Of a DNA stretch of 64,000 nt, positions 25,049 to 34,442 are shown piece by piece (the stretch's first letter is position 1; each line of letters starts with the position of its first letter). The stretch covers positions 1 through 64,000 of the forward strand of contig NZ_QJRC01000097.1 of the NCBI RefSeq assembly GCF_013393325.1. Direction: 5' to 3'. Made by a program: the position numbers and the translations under genes. The notes beneath the pieces were generated by a model that saw nothing but the letters and a program-made list of their open reading frames with translations, searched no databases and had not been told where the DNA came from. The DNA comes from Pseudomonas hunanensis (GTDB taxonomy: Bacteria > Pseudomonadota > Gammaproteobacteria > Pseudomonadales > Pseudomonadaceae).

Positions 25049-26106
25049 CGTGCACTTACCTCTTTGCCGTCCAACTTGTCACCACGGGTGTCGATGGTCG
25101 CTTCCACCGACATGCCCACACGTAGACGGCTGAGCAGCGGCTGCCCATCATCGAAGACGATTTTCACCGGGATGCGCTGCACCACCTTGGTGAAGTTGCC
25201 GGTGGCGTTGTCCGGTTTCACGGCAGCGAAGGTGACGCCGGTGGCAGGAGCGATACTTTCTACATGGCCGTGCAGCTTTTCGCCGGAGAAGGTATCGACG
25301 CTGATGCTCACCGGCTGGCCCGGTTGCACGTGGGTCAGCTGGGTTTCCTGGAAATTGCCGACCACATAGGCCTGTTGCAACGGCACCACCGACAGCAGGC
25401 GGGCGCCTGGGTTGACGTAGGCGCCGACGCGCAGGGCGCGCTCGCCGACCATACCGTCCACCGGTGCAGTGATGCGGGTGTAGGACAGGTCGAGCTGAGC
25501 CTTTTCCAGCCCCGCTTCGGCACGTTTGAGCTGGCCATCGGCGCTGGCCACCTGAGCGGTGAGAATGTCCACTTGCTTGCGCGCCGCCACCAGCGCCGCC
25601 TGGGCATTGGCCAGGCGAGCACGGGCCTGGTCGACACCGCTGCGCGCCTGTTGGGCGTTCTGCACGGTACCGGCGCCCTGCTCGGCCAGGCGGCTGTAGC
25701 GGTTGACTTCATGGTCGGCGAACGCCGCTTCGGCCTGGGCCGCTTTGACAGCAGCCTCGGCCTGGGCAATCAGCGCCGCCTGGCGCTCCAGGGTGGCACG
25801 GGCATCGGCGCTTTGCGCCTGGGCTACCAGCAACTGCGCCTGCGCGGCATCCAGCGCGGCCTGGTAGTCACGGGCATCGATGGTCGCCAGCAACTGGCCT
25901 GCGGTGACGTGCTGGTTGTCTTCCACCAGCACGTCCTTGATGAAACCGGCGACTTTGGGCGCGACCACGGTGTAGTCGGCGATCACATAGGCGTCATTGG
26001 TGCTCTGGCGGTGGTCACTGCCCAACATCCAGGGGCCGACGATGCCAGCCAGGACGGCCACGGCCAGCACCGAGCCGATGAACAGGGTTTTGCGGTTGTT
26101 GGTCAT
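25045..26106 (-). CDS. Membrane fusion protein, EmrA/HlyD type
   Basis: The periplasmic adaptor of an MFS tripartite exporter. Start M-T-N-N-R-K at 26106 is chosen over two upstream in-frame ATGs because it puts the single membrane anchor (L-F-I-G-S-V-L-A-V-A-V-L-A-G-I) at the N-terminus and has GAGAA nine bases before it. The 353-residue protein has the split lipoyl/barrel motifs (V-V-A-P-K-V-A-G-F-I, then I-T-A-P-V-D-G-M-V) around a long Ala/Gln-rich coiled coil (about 85-190). It lies between the MFS transporter and the outer-membrane factor in one operon. Confidence 0.92.
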   Translation of the reverse strand: MTNNRKTLFIGSVLAVAVLAGIVGPWMLGSDHRQSTNDAYVIADYTVVAPKVAGFIKDVLVEDNQHVTAGQLLATIDARDYQAALDAAQAQLLVAQAQSADARATLERQAALIAQAEAAVKAAQAEAAFADHEVNRYSRLAEQGAGTVQNAQQARSGVDQARARLANAQAALVAARKQVDILTAQVASADGQLKRAEAGLEKAQLDLSYTRITAPVDGMVGERALRVGAYVNPGARLLSVVPLQQAYVVGNFQETQLTHVQPGQPVSISVDTFSGEKLHGHVESIAPATGVTFAAVKPDNATGNFTKVVQRIPVKIVFDDGQPLLSRLRVGMSVEATIDTRGDKLDGKEVSAR

Positions 26107-26134
26107 TTCAGCGGTTCTCGAATTCATCCAGGGT

Positions 26135-27676
26135 TCAGGCCACCGCACGCGGCGGATAGACCCGGGTAGGCACGAAAGGAATCAGGCAGATCAAGGCCAC
26201 GGCAATGCAGGCCATGACGAGGTACAGGTCGGCCGAGGTCAGGACCAACGCCTGGTCGTGGATGCGCTTGGCCAGGCCTGCAGCGCTGTCGTCGACCAGC
26301 GGGGCGTTGCCCAGGCTGTCCACCAGGTGGTTGGAATGGAAGTGCCGGCGCAGGGTGCCAAGGGCGTCCAGCAGGCCACCGGCGATCACGGCGGCCAAGC
26401 CCTTCACGGTGTTGAACCAGCTGGAGGCGAACGGGCCTTCCTGCGGGGTCATGCCATTGGTGGACAGCATCAGCAACGGCAGCACGGCCATCGGCTGGCC
26501 GAACACCTGCAGCAGGTAGAACGGGTAGAAGTCGCCACGGATCCATTCGCTGGTCAGCAGGCTGCTGCCGACACAGGACACCGCCAGCATCGCCAGGCCG
26601 ATACCCAGCACCCAGCGGCAGTCCACTGCACGGATGTTGCACAGTGCCGCCGTCAGCGGCAGGGCGATCAGTTGAGGCATGGCCACCAGCATCATCAGCG
26701 GGCTGGTCTGTGCCGGGCGGTAGCCTTGGATCTGCGCCAGGTAGGCCGAAGGAATGCTGCCCACGCCCGAGAGCACGATCAGCACACCGGCCAGTGTCAC
26801 CAGCGCGAAACTCAGGTTGCGCCGCTGCAACATGCGCAACTGGAAGAACGGCAGCGGTTCGGACCACTCGTTGAACATGAACAGCACCAGCAACACCAGG
26901 CCACCGCCCAGCAGCCAGCAGATCAGCGGCGAATCGAACCAGCCCCAGCGGTCGCCCAGCGACAGGCCCAGTACGATGCAACTGATGGCGGGGAGGCCGA
27001 GCAGCACGCCACGCCAGTCGAACTGCTTGAAACGTTCCAGGCGCAGCGGGTCCTGCGGCAGGCCCCAGCCGACGCAGACGATGGCCAGCAGCGAGGGCAG
27101 AATGATCTGCCAGAACGCCCATTGCCAACCGACATACTCGGTCCACAGCCCCGCCAACGGCGTGCCAAGGTTGGGGCCGAAGGTGGCAGTCAGGGCATAG
27201 CAGGCCAGGCCGTAGACCTTGATGCCCGGTGGCAGGAAGCGCAGGGCCACACTCATCAGCATCGGTGGCAAGGCCCCCGAAGCAAAGCCCTGCAGCACGC
27301 GCAGCAGCATCAGGCTGTGCAGGTTGGGGGCGAACGGTTGCAGCAAGCCGAGCACGGCGAACAGGCCGATGGCGCTCATGGTGAAGCGCCGCAGCGAGAA
27401 GGTGGTGGCCAGCCACGGCGCAAAGGCCATGGCCGAGACCGAGGCGGCGCTGTACACCGCCAGCAGCCAGGCACCTTCGTCAGCACCGATGCCCATGGCA
27501 CCGCGGATATCGGCGAGGGAAATCTTGGTAACCGACTCGTTGAGGCCTGCGCACAGCACGGCCAGCAACACACCGAACAGCCCCACTACCACCTGCAGGC
27601 CAAACGCCGTCTGCGCAGGCGCGGCCGGCGCGGGGGCGGCGGCCAGCGCCGCAGGGGGCGCGGTCAGGGAACTCAT
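26135..27676 (-). CDS. DHA2-family MFS drug transporter, EmrB type
   Basis: The 513-residue inner-membrane protein has a soluble Ala/Pro-rich N-terminus and about 14 hydrophobic segments. It shows DHA2 signatures such as D-I-R-G-A-M-G-I-G-A-D-E-G-A-W in segment 1-2 and the P-x-x-G motif L-G-T-P-L-A-G-L-W-T-E-Y-V-G-W-Q-W-A-F. With the downstream EmrA-type adaptor and outer-membrane factor it forms a complete proton-driven tripartite exporter. A LysR-type gene lies 116 bases upstream in the same direction and is the likely regulator. Confidence 0.92.
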   Translation of the reverse strand: MSSLTAPPAALAAAPAPAAPAQTAFGLQVVVGLFGVLLAVLCAGLNESVTKISLADIRGAMGIGADEGAWLLAVYSAASVSAMAFAPWLATTFSLRRFTMSAIGLFAVLGLLQPFAPNLHSLMLLRVLQGFASGALPPMLMSVALRFLPPGIKVYGLACYALTATFGPNLGTPLAGLWTEYVGWQWAFWQIILPSLLAIVCVGWGLPQDPLRLERFKQFDWRGVLLGLPAISCIVLGLSLGDRWGWFDSPLICWLLGGGLVLLVLFMFNEWSEPLPFFQLRMLQRRNLSFALVTLAGVLIVLSGVGSIPSAYLAQIQGYRPAQTSPLMMLVAMPQLIALPLTAALCNIRAVDCRWVLGIGLAMLAVSCVGSSLLTSEWIRGDFYPFYLLQVFGQPMAVLPLLMLSTNGMTPQEGPFASSWFNTVKGLAAVIAGGLLDALGTLRRHFHSNHLVDSLGNAPLVDDSAAGLAKRIHDQALVLTSADLYLVMACIAVALICLIPFVPTRVYPPRAVA

Positions 27677-27792
27677 GGGAATACATCTCCAGCAACAATT
27701 TCAGGGCTGGAGCAAGTTTAAGAAGGTCGAATGCTGACGAAAACTGACTTGTTGGCAGTTTTATATTGCGTCAGACGCAATCAATGGCGACA

Positions 27793-28698
27793 TCACGGGT
27801 CAATGCGCCCACACGCTTTCAACGTCTGGCGCAGCCAACGGTGTGCGGGGTCGTTGTCGAAACGCGGGTGCCACGCCTGCTTCACATTGACTTTCTCCAA
27901 CGGCACCGGGATTTCGAACGAGCGCAATGGCAGCTTCAGCCGCTGCACACTGTTGAGGATGTTGGCGGGTATCGGCAGGATCAAGTCCGAATCCGGCAGC
28001 GAGAACATCGCCGAGTGAAAGCTGGTGGTGATCAGGGCCACCCGCCGCTCTACCTTGTGGTTGGCCAACGCCACATCGATCGGCCCATTGGCCCGGCCGC
28101 GCCGCGATACGCTGATCTGCGGGTAGGCGGCAAAACGCTCTGGGGTGATCGGGGCGTCGAAAATCGGGTGCCCCACACGCGCCAGGCCCACGAAGTAGGT
28201 GCTGAACAGGCTCTGCACCTTGATTTCCGGGCCAAGTTCAACGGCCGAGCTGATGATCAAATCGATATGCCCGTTGCGCAGCACCGCATCATCGTCACCG
28301 CTGCCCTCCGGGACGAACCGCAACACGGTACGCGGCGCCTGGGCCAGCATCATGCTCAGCAATTGGGCGCCGTACAGGGCGATGAACAGGTCATTGGTGC
28401 GTATGTTGAAGGCACGGTCCAGGTTCACCAGGTCTACATCGTCGCGGCTACGGAACACCTGCCCGGCTTGCTCTACCAACCCATGCACCTGCTCGCGCAG
28501 GGCCAGCGCCCGCGGCGTGGGCACCAGGCCACGACCGGCACGCACCAGGATCGGGTCACCCATGGCTTCGCGAATGCGCCCCAGTGTCCGGCTCATGGCC
28601 GCCGGGCTCAGGTTCATTCGCTGAGCTGCGCCGACCACGCTGCCCTCGTCGAGCAGGACATCGAGGGCGACGAGCAGGTTCATGTCCGGGAGTTGCAT
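27793..28698 (-). CDS. LysR-type transcriptional regulator (NodD/LeuO-like subgroup)
   Basis: The 301-residue protein begins with a winged helix-turn-helix: M-N-L-L-V-A-L-D-V-L-L then G-S-V-V-G-A-A-Q-R-M-N-L-S-P-A-A-M-S-R. It continues into D-P-I-L-V-R-A-G-R-G-L-V-P-T-P-R-A, the pattern of the NodD/SyrM/LeuO branch, followed by an effector-binding domain. It is upstream of, and co-directional with, the EmrB-type transporter, so it probably controls that pump. The ligand is unknown. Confidence 0.9.
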   Translation of the reverse strand: MQLPDMNLLVALDVLLDEGSVVGAAQRMNLSPAAMSRTLGRIREAMGDPILVRAGRGLVPTPRALALREQVHGLVEQAGQVFRSRDDVDLVNLDRAFNIRTNDLFIALYGAQLLSMMLAQAPRTVLRFVPEGSGDDDAVLRNGHIDLIISSAVELGPEIKVQSLFSTYFVGLARVGHPIFDAPITPERFAAYPQISVSRRGRANGPIDVALANHKVERRVALITTSFHSAMFSLPDSDLILPIPANILNSVQRLKLPLRSFEIPVPLEKVNVKQAWHPRFDNDPAHRWLRQTLKACGRIDP

Positions 28699-28825
28699 GG
28701 CCGTTTTCCGTTACAGCTGTGGGAATGGCGATGGTAACAGGTTGCTCGATTGCACCAGACGCAATGCGCTCGTGCGTTGTGGGGCATTTATTCACTGACC
28801 GTGTTCGGCCTTAAATAGAGCATTG

Positions 28826-28873
28826 GCAGGATCGGCCCTTTCGCGGGCGTGCCCGCGAAAGGGCCGATCCTGC
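28826..28873. repeat. 48-base perfect palindromic hairpin
   Basis: Two 23-base arms (GCAGGATCGGCCCTTTCGC plus GGGC and its exact complement) separated by only GT. It lies between the 5' ends of the divergent LysR and UspA-type genes, 34 bases before uspA. It belongs to the GCGGGC-type REP hairpins but has an unusually short loop; on RNA it would form a very stable stem. Confidence 0.85.
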
Positions 28874-28907
28874 AGATACACCCGCCAGCCATTGCCAAGG
28901 ATCCTAC

Positions 28908-29357
28908 ATGCCCAGCTCCGTCCTGATCGCCATCGACGCCTCCCCGGCTTCCAGTGCCCTGCTGGCCCTCGCCCGCCGCTACTGCCGCCCTGGCGAGCAC
29001 GAATTGCACGTGCTGCTGGCCATCGATTCCACCTTCGCCGTGCATGAGCAACCAGCGCCCTATACCACCGAAGAGCTGGAGGAATACCCCGCCGCCTGCG
29101 AGGAACAGCAGCATGCCGACCACGCCGTGACCGAGGCCGTGCGCGAACTGCAGCAAGCCGGCTTTGCCAGCCGGGGTTGCATGGTGGCTGGGCAGCCGGT
29201 CGATGTGATCGTGATTAAGGCGCACGAACTCAATTGCGAGCTGATCATCATGGGCCACCGTCACCTGTCGCGGCTGGGACGGTTGCTCGACCCTTCCATC
29301 AGCGCGAAGGTGATTGACCAGGTGAAGGTGCCGGTGTTGGTGGGGGCGGCGGGGTAG
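28908..29357 (+). CDS. Universal stress protein, UspA family
   Basis: A single 149-residue Usp domain. It opens V-L-I-A-I-D-A-S-P-A-S (strand 1 and the ATP-loop aspartate) and ends with I-I-M-G-H-R-H-L-S-R-L-G-R-L-L-D-P-S, which corresponds to the G-2x-G-9x-G nucleotide-binding loop, then V-P-V-L-V. Family members accumulate on starvation or stress; a specific role cannot be given. It is divergent from the LysR gene, with a strong palindrome upstream. Confidence 0.88.
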   Translation: MPSSVLIAIDASPASSALLALARRYCRPGEHELHVLLAIDSTFAVHEQPAPYTTEELEEYPAACEEQQHADHAVTEAVRELQQAGFASRGCMVAGQPVDVIVIKAHELNCELIIMGHRHLSRLGRLLDPSISAKVIDQVKVPVLVGAAG

Positions 29358-29439
29358 AAATCACAGAAGATTGGACGCTTGGCTCTGAGCTTCATTTGGG
29401 CATGCAGGTGCTCGCCATGATTTTTACAGCGCCTTTGAG

Positions 29440-29467
29440 ATCGAGCGCCGCGCGGGCGGCGCTCGAT
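29440..29467. terminator. Hairpin between convergent uspA-type and aaeA-type genes
   Basis: A perfect 12-bp stem, ATCGAGCGCCGC-GCGG-GCGGCGCTCGAT, lies between the convergent UspA gene and the membrane-fusion gene. No T-run of note on either side; probably a bidirectional transcript end. Confidence 0.55.
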
Positions 29468-29486
29468 GTTCCTGACTACAAATCTC

Positions 29487-30347
29487 TCAAGGCGAACTCG
29501 GCTTCACCACCACCGTACACGTCGTCCCCGCCGCCAGCAAAAACCCTTCCGGCACTTCATCGATGTGAATACGCACCGGCACCCGCTGCGCCAGCCGCAC
29601 CCAGTTGAACGTAGGGTTCACATCGGCAATCAGCTCGCGGCTTTGCGGGTTGTCGCGGTCGTAGATGCCACGGGCGATGCTCTCCACATGCCCCTTGATG
29701 CGCTCGCCGCTCATCATCTGCAGCTCGGCCTGGTCACCCACCTTCACGTGCGGCAGCTTGGTCTCTTCGAAGAAGCCGTACACCCAGAACGAGTTCTCAT
29801 CGACCACCGCCATCACCGCCTCACCGGTACGCGCATAGTCGCCCTTGTGGATGTTCAGGTTGGTCACATAGCCATCCACCGTGGCCACGATATGCGTGCG
29901 CTTGAGGTTCAGTTCGGCTGCGGCCAGTTCAGCAAGGGCTTGCTGGTAATCGGCTTGGGCAGCGTTGGCAATGTTGCTGGCATCGTCGCGGTTTTCCTTG
30001 GAGATCACCAGGTTGTCCATGTCGGCCCGGCGCTTGGCGTTGACCTTGCGCATTTCCCAGGTGGCCTTGCGCGAGGCGACCAGCGCCTTGGCCTGGTCGA
30101 CCGCCAACTGGTAGTGCTCGGGGTCGATCTGGATCAGCAGGTCGCCCTTCTTCACCCGCTGGTTGTCCTTGACCGGTACGTCCACCACGTAGCCGGGCAC
30201 GTCGGCGGCGACGTTGATGATGTCGGCACGCACGCGGCCGTCGCGGGTCCATGGGGTGGTCATGTAGTGCAACCACAACTGGCGACCGATGGCCACGGCA
30301 GCGACCAGCACCAGCAGGGTGGCGATCAGGCTGAAGAACTTTTTCAT
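29487..30347 (-). CDS. Membrane fusion protein, AaeA type
   Basis: The 286-residue adaptor has an N-terminal anchor (M-K-K-F-F-S-L-I-A-T-L-L-V-L-V-A-A-V-A-I) and the AaeA signature T-P-W-T-R-D-G-R-V-R-A-D-I-I-N-V-A, then lipoyl halves and a short coiled hairpin. AaeA pairs with the FUSC transporter AaeB to export aromatic carboxylic acids in E. coli. Here it is last in an operon OMF-AaeB-DUF1656-AaeA; DUF1656 ends 10 bases upstream. Confidence 0.92.
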   Translation of the reverse strand: MKKFFSLIATLLVLVAAVAIGRQLWLHYMTTPWTRDGRVRADIINVAADVPGYVVDVPVKDNQRVKKGDLLIQIDPEHYQLAVDQAKALVASRKATWEMRKVNAKRRADMDNLVISKENRDDASNIANAAQADYQQALAELAAAELNLKRTHIVATVDGYVTNLNIHKGDYARTGEAVMAVVDENSFWVYGFFEETKLPHVKVGDQAELQMMSGERIKGHVESIARGIYDRDNPQSRELIADVNPTFNWVRLAQRVPVRIHIDEVPEGFLLAAGTTCTVVVKPSSP

Positions 30348-30357
30348 CGAAGGTTTC

Positions 30358-30558
30358 TCACCAGTAGACAGTAAGCGCCATGGCGCCGAACAGGCAGACG
30401 AACAGGCTCAGGCGCAGCAGCGCCGGGTGCCAGAAGAAACGGTAGCCATCATGGCTGGCGATGAACCGGTCCAGGCCCCAGGCCAGGCCCAGGGCGAACA
30501 GGAACATCAAGGTCATGGTGGGCATGTACACGCCATGGAAGGCGATTTCACGGGGCAT
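30358..30558 (-). CDS. DUF1656 small membrane protein (AaeX-like)
   Basis: A 66-residue protein with two hydrophobic segments (about 12-30 and 45-65), beginning M-P-R-E-I-A-F-H-G-V-Y-M-P-T-M. This is the DUF1656/AaeX family found with AaeA and AaeB; its role is unknown but it is consistently co-encoded with the pump. Its start overlaps the end of the FUSC gene by 11 bases, so translation is likely coupled. Confidence 0.88.
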   Translation of the reverse strand: MPREIAFHGVYMPTMTLMFLFALGLAWGLDRFIASHDGYRFFWHPALLRLSLFVCLFGAMALTVYW

Positions 30559-32725
30559 GGTGCAATCCTTTCGCCGGTGCCAGTGGCGACTGTGGGTCCA
30601 GCAGGGAAGAACGGATGAAGTGCAGGTAGCTTTGCGCACGGCGCAGCACCGAGGTGTCGAAGTGCCGGGCGAACGGCTCGTCGGTGGCCTGCACGCGGGC
30701 GATGGCATGGTCCACGGCCACCAATGCACGCTCGTGGTTGCTGGCGCTTGGCTGCAGGAACAACCGCGCCAGGGCACGGCCCATGACGCGAATCGCCTGG
30801 CGCCACGGCTGCGACTCTGCGTAGGCCGGGTGCACCGGCGCACGGGCCTGCTCCTTGCGCAACTCGATCACGGCGTGGCCGATTTCCAGCACGGTGAACA
30901 TCCAGCCCATCAACTGGCTCTGCACCTGCGGCTTGCCCGCCGCCAGGCCATAGGCCTGGTGCAACAGGTCGCGGGTGCGGCTTTCGAACGCCGTGCCGAT
31001 GCCGCGCAGGCGACCACTGATGGCGAACAGCACCTGCTCGCGCAGCTCTTGTTCCAGGCGGCTCCACAACCAGCGGCTGTTGGGCGGCAGGATGATCGCC
31101 CCGGCGGCGGCACAGACGAACATGCCGATCACCATGCCGATGTAGTCGTTGATGAAGGTGTAGGGGTCATACACGGTGAGGTTGTTCGGCACCGAGCCAA
31201 TCGCAAAAAACACCAGCAAGCCGATGCCGTAGCCGGCATAGGCCGGGCGCGACGACAGAAACGCGCCCAACACGAACACGGGTGCCAGCACCATGCACAG
31301 CAGCGGGAAACCGTCGATCCAGGGGAACACGAAGAACGTTTCGAAGAACCCGACAAAAGCACCGATGGCCGTGCCGCAGGCCATCTGGAACGACATGCGC
31401 TTGGGGTTCGGCGACGCCGCCGAAAGGCCCACGGTGACGGTGGCGATCAGGGTCATCATGGCGCCGCTGGGCCAGTCACTGAGTAGCCAGTAGCTACCCA
31501 GCAGCAACAGCACCGCCGAGGCACGCACACCGGCGGCCAGCGACACCAGCCAGCTGGTCTGCGCCACGTAGGGCTCGTCCCACTGCTCGCGCTGGTGCGT
31601 GTGCGCGGCCAGCGAGGCATGGGTTTCGGCGTAGCTGAACATCTCGTCGACGAAGCGATACAGCAGTTCGAACGCGGTGTGAAAGTCGAGCAAGTCGGAT
31701 TCACTGGGGTCGGTCGCCAGGTATTCGGCCCGCAAGCCGCGCACCTGGGCCTGCAGGCCTTCCTTGTAGGCGGCCAGCTCCAGGGTCAGGCGCAGTGCAT
31801 CGGCGTCGGTCAACGCCCGCCCCACGTAGGGCTGCAGCAGCTCCACCAAGGTATTCAGGCCCGGCTCGATGGCACTGACAATCTGTAGCGGGCCACGGGC
31901 ACGCAGCCGCTCCAGCAAGCGGTGCAGGGCGTTGAAGCGCGTGGTGATGGCCATGAACTCACTGTTCATCCGCACCAGCCGACCACTGCGCCGGCGCATG
32001 TGCGGGTCTTCGAAGGCGGTGACGTTGCGCAAGCTTTCAAGGCCTACGGCCTCTGCCACGAAACGCACGTTGCTGCTCTCGAAACGGTCCTTTTGGCTAT
32101 CGCCACGCAGGGCCTCGACCACCACACCGGCGAACACGCCAAAGCGCTGGTACAGGGCGTTACGCATCGCGGCGCTGGCCGACTGCGGCAGGATTGCGGC
32201 ACTGACGAAGGTCGACACCAGAATCCCCAAGGCAATCTCCAGCACCCGCCATACGGCTGCCATGAACGCCTGGTCAGGGTGCTGCAGTACCGGCAGGCCG
32301 ATCATCGCGGCGGTGTAACCGGCCAGCACGAAGCCATAGGCGCGGAAGGTGCGGTAGCGCATGGCACCGGCCGAGCACAGGCCCACCCACAGCGCCAGGC
32401 TGGGCAGGAACAGCTCGGTGTTCTGCGGGAAGATGGCGATCAGTGCCACCATCATCGCCGAGCCGGCCAGGGTGCCGAGCACCCGGTAGAAGCTTTTGGC
32501 GAACACATGCCCGCTTTGCGGCTGCATGACGATGAACACGGTGATCATGGCCGTGCGTGGTTGCGGCAGCTCAAGGCGCATGGCCAGCCACAACGTGATG
32601 AACGCGGCGGCCAGCACCTTGAAGATGTACACCCAGGTCACGCCGTCGGTGCGTGCCCAGGCAAAGAAGCCCCGGCGCCATTCCAGGCTTTGCAGCCAGC
32701 GCACGGGCAAACTGGAAGTGCTCAT
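30548..32725 (-). CDS. FUSC-family aromatic acid exporter, AaeB type
   Basis: The 725-residue protein has the AaeB architecture: an N-terminal set of about six membrane segments (about 30-170), a cytosolic helical middle domain, and a second membrane block (about 385-520). The start of the first block, R-T-A-M-I-T-V-F-I-V-M-Q-P-Q-S-G-H-V-F, is typical. AaeB-type proteins with AaeA export p-hydroxybenzoate and related acids. It overlaps the upstream outer-membrane factor by four bases. Confidence 0.92.
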   Translation of the reverse strand: MSTSSLPVRWLQSLEWRRGFFAWARTDGVTWVYIFKVLAAAFITLWLAMRLELPQPRTAMITVFIVMQPQSGHVFAKSFYRVLGTLAGSAMMVALIAIFPQNTELFLPSLALWVGLCSAGAMRYRTFRAYGFVLAGYTAAMIGLPVLQHPDQAFMAAVWRVLEIALGILVSTFVSAAILPQSASAAMRNALYQRFGVFAGVVVEALRGDSQKDRFESSNVRFVAEAVGLESLRNVTAFEDPHMRRRSGRLVRMNSEFMAITTRFNALHRLLERLRARGPLQIVSAIEPGLNTLVELLQPYVGRALTDADALRLTLELAAYKEGLQAQVRGLRAEYLATDPSESDLLDFHTAFELLYRFVDEMFSYAETHASLAAHTHQREQWDEPYVAQTSWLVSLAAGVRASAVLLLLGSYWLLSDWPSGAMMTLIATVTVGLSAASPNPKRMSFQMACGTAIGAFVGFFETFFVFPWIDGFPLLCMVLAPVFVLGAFLSSRPAYAGYGIGLLVFFAIGSVPNNLTVYDPYTFINDYIGMVIGMFVCAAAGAIILPPNSRWLWSRLEQELREQVLFAISGRLRGIGTAFESRTRDLLHQAYGLAAGKPQVQSQLMGWMFTVLEIGHAVIELRKEQARAPVHPAYAESQPWRQAIRVMGRALARLFLQPSASNHERALVAVDHAIARVQATDEPFARHFDTSVLRRAQSYLHFIRSSLLDPQSPLAPAKGLHHAP

Positions 32726-34251
32726 TCGGCGTTATCCGGCTTCTTGTCGAAAATGGCCAGGGTAGCCGGGGTTTTCGGCGCAGCCTGGCGTTCCTCCTTC
32801 GGCACATCCTGGCCGGCCTGCAGGCCGCCGCCCAGGGCGGTGACCAGCTCGGCATGGGCGACCAGGCGGGCGGCCTGCACCTGTTGCTGCACCTGCTGCT
32901 GGCGGAACAGCAATGTCTGCGCATTGAGCACGTTCAGGTAGTCGGTAAGGCCGCGCTGGAAGGCGACCATGGCGATGTCGTAGGTTTTCTGAGCTGCGGC
33001 GACGGACTCGGCCGCGAAGTGCGACTGCTCTTTCATCGACTCGCGGCGGATCAACTGGTCGGAAATGTTCTTCAGCGCACCAATCACGGTCTGGTTGTAG
33101 CGCGCCACCGCTACGTCGTACCCCGCCGAGGCCACGCCCAGCTCCGAACGCAGGCGGCCACCGTCGAAGATCGGCAAGCTGATCGCCGGGCCGACGTTGT
33201 AGTTGAACTTGCGCCCGGTCAGGAACTCCAGCGGGCCACCACCGGTAGCCATGAAGCCCAGGCTGCCGACCAGGTCGACGTTGGGGAAGAAGCCGGCATG
33301 GGCAACATCGATGCCACGCGCTTGAGCGGCCACCTGCCAGCGGCTGGCGACCACATCGGGGCGCTGGCCGACCAGTTCGGCAGGCAGGTTCGAGGGCAGC
33401 TTCAGCGGCGCGGCCAGGGCCAGGGTCGGGCGCTGCAACTGTGCGCCCTCCCCCGGGCCTTTGCCAGCCAACGCCGCCAGCTGGTTGCGGGTCAGGGCAA
33501 TTTCTTCGTCGAGGCTGTCGAGCTGGCGGTGGGTTTCCGGCAGCGGCGCTTCGGCCTGGCTGACCTCGAAGTGAGTGCCGATGCCGGCATCCAGACGACG
33601 CTTGGCCAGCGCCAGGATCTGCTCCTGCTGCTCCAGTTCGGCCTTGACGATATCGCGCTGGGCAAAGTGCAGGCTCAGTTGGATGTAGGCGCGCACCACG
33701 TTGTTCTGCAGCTCCAGTTGCGCCTGGCGGGCTTCGGCCACGCTCATGTGCGCCTGGTCCACGGCCTGCTCACTGGCGTTGCGCTCGCGCCCCCACAGGT
33801 CGAGGGCGTAGCTGAAGCCAATGGCAGCGTTGTTGTCCCAGGTGTTGGCGCCCGACAGCGCGCCAGGGCCGTAGAACTGGTCTTCAGGCCAGTTGTGGCG
33901 CTTGAGCGTGGCCTGGCCGTTGGCCTGGAGCTTTTCCGCCGACTCGACCACGCCAGCCATGGCCTTGGCTTCGCGCACCCGCGCCGCGGCCATGGCCAGG
34001 CTTGGGCTGCCGGCCACGGCCAGGGCAATCCAGCGGTCCAGCTGCGGGTCGCCATAGGCGTGCCACCACTGCTGGTCAGGCCAATGGGCGTCGGTCGCGG
34101 CTTCGCGTATGGCCGCGTCGGTGGTCAAGGTATTGGCTTGCAGCGTCTTGCTTTGCGGGGCGATGCCCCAGGTTCCGATACAGCCACTCAAGGTGAGGGC
34201 AAGGGCACAGGCACTGAACGCATTGAGCGTTCTGATGATGCGACGCGGCAC
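32722..34251 (-). CDS. Outer-membrane factor lipoprotein of the AaeAB-type pump
   Basis: The 509-residue precursor has a lipoprotein signal (A-C-A-L-A-L-T-L-S-G-C, Cys24) and two outer-membrane efflux repeats with G-Q-R-P-D-V-V-A-S-R-W. It is the first gene of the pump operon and supplies a dedicated outer-membrane channel, which the E. coli aae operon lacks. Its promoter faces the divergent LysR gene across 191 bases that contain two overlapping inverted repeats. Confidence 0.92.
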   Translation of the reverse strand: MPRRIIRTLNAFSACALALTLSGCIGTWGIAPQSKTLQANTLTTDAAIREAATDAHWPDQQWWHAYGDPQLDRWIALAVAGSPSLAMAAARVREAKAMAGVVESAEKLQANGQATLKRHNWPEDQFYGPGALSGANTWDNNAAIGFSYALDLWGRERNASEQAVDQAHMSVAEARQAQLELQNNVVRAYIQLSLHFAQRDIVKAELEQQEQILALAKRRLDAGIGTHFEVSQAEAPLPETHRQLDSLDEEIALTRNQLAALAGKGPGEGAQLQRPTLALAAPLKLPSNLPAELVGQRPDVVASRWQVAAQARGIDVAHAGFFPNVDLVGSLGFMATGGGPLEFLTGRKFNYNVGPAISLPIFDGGRLRSELGVASAGYDVAVARYNQTVIGALKNISDQLIRRESMKEQSHFAAESVAAAQKTYDIAMVAFQRGLTDYLNVLNAQTLLFRQQQVQQQVQAARLVAHAELVTALGGGLQAGQDVPKEERQAAPKTPATLAIFDKKPDNAE

Positions 34252-34341
34252 AGCTGCGATTTCCCGAGGAAGAGGTGAAGGGGCCGGGCAATTCTAGGGG
34301 GCGACAGCACTGGCGATAAGCGCAGATTCCTGCGAATCTTT

Positions 34342-34382
34342 GTTACCAAAACAGCGATAATCCGCCTTTGGTCGAAGGTAAC
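34342..34382. promoter_or_regulatory. Overlapping dyads in the pump/LysR divergent promoter
   Basis: GTTACC (34342-34347) pairs with GGTAAC (34377-34382), and ACCAAA (34345-34350) pairs with TTTGGT (34367-34372). The paired half-sites lie between the divergent efflux operon and LysR gene, where a LysR-type protein would bind. Assignment is by position only. Confidence 0.45.
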
Positions 34383-34442
34383 TTTTCAGCTTTTTTGCGT
34401 TACTTCGTGACACAATTTTGTCCTCTACATCGAGAGTGACCC

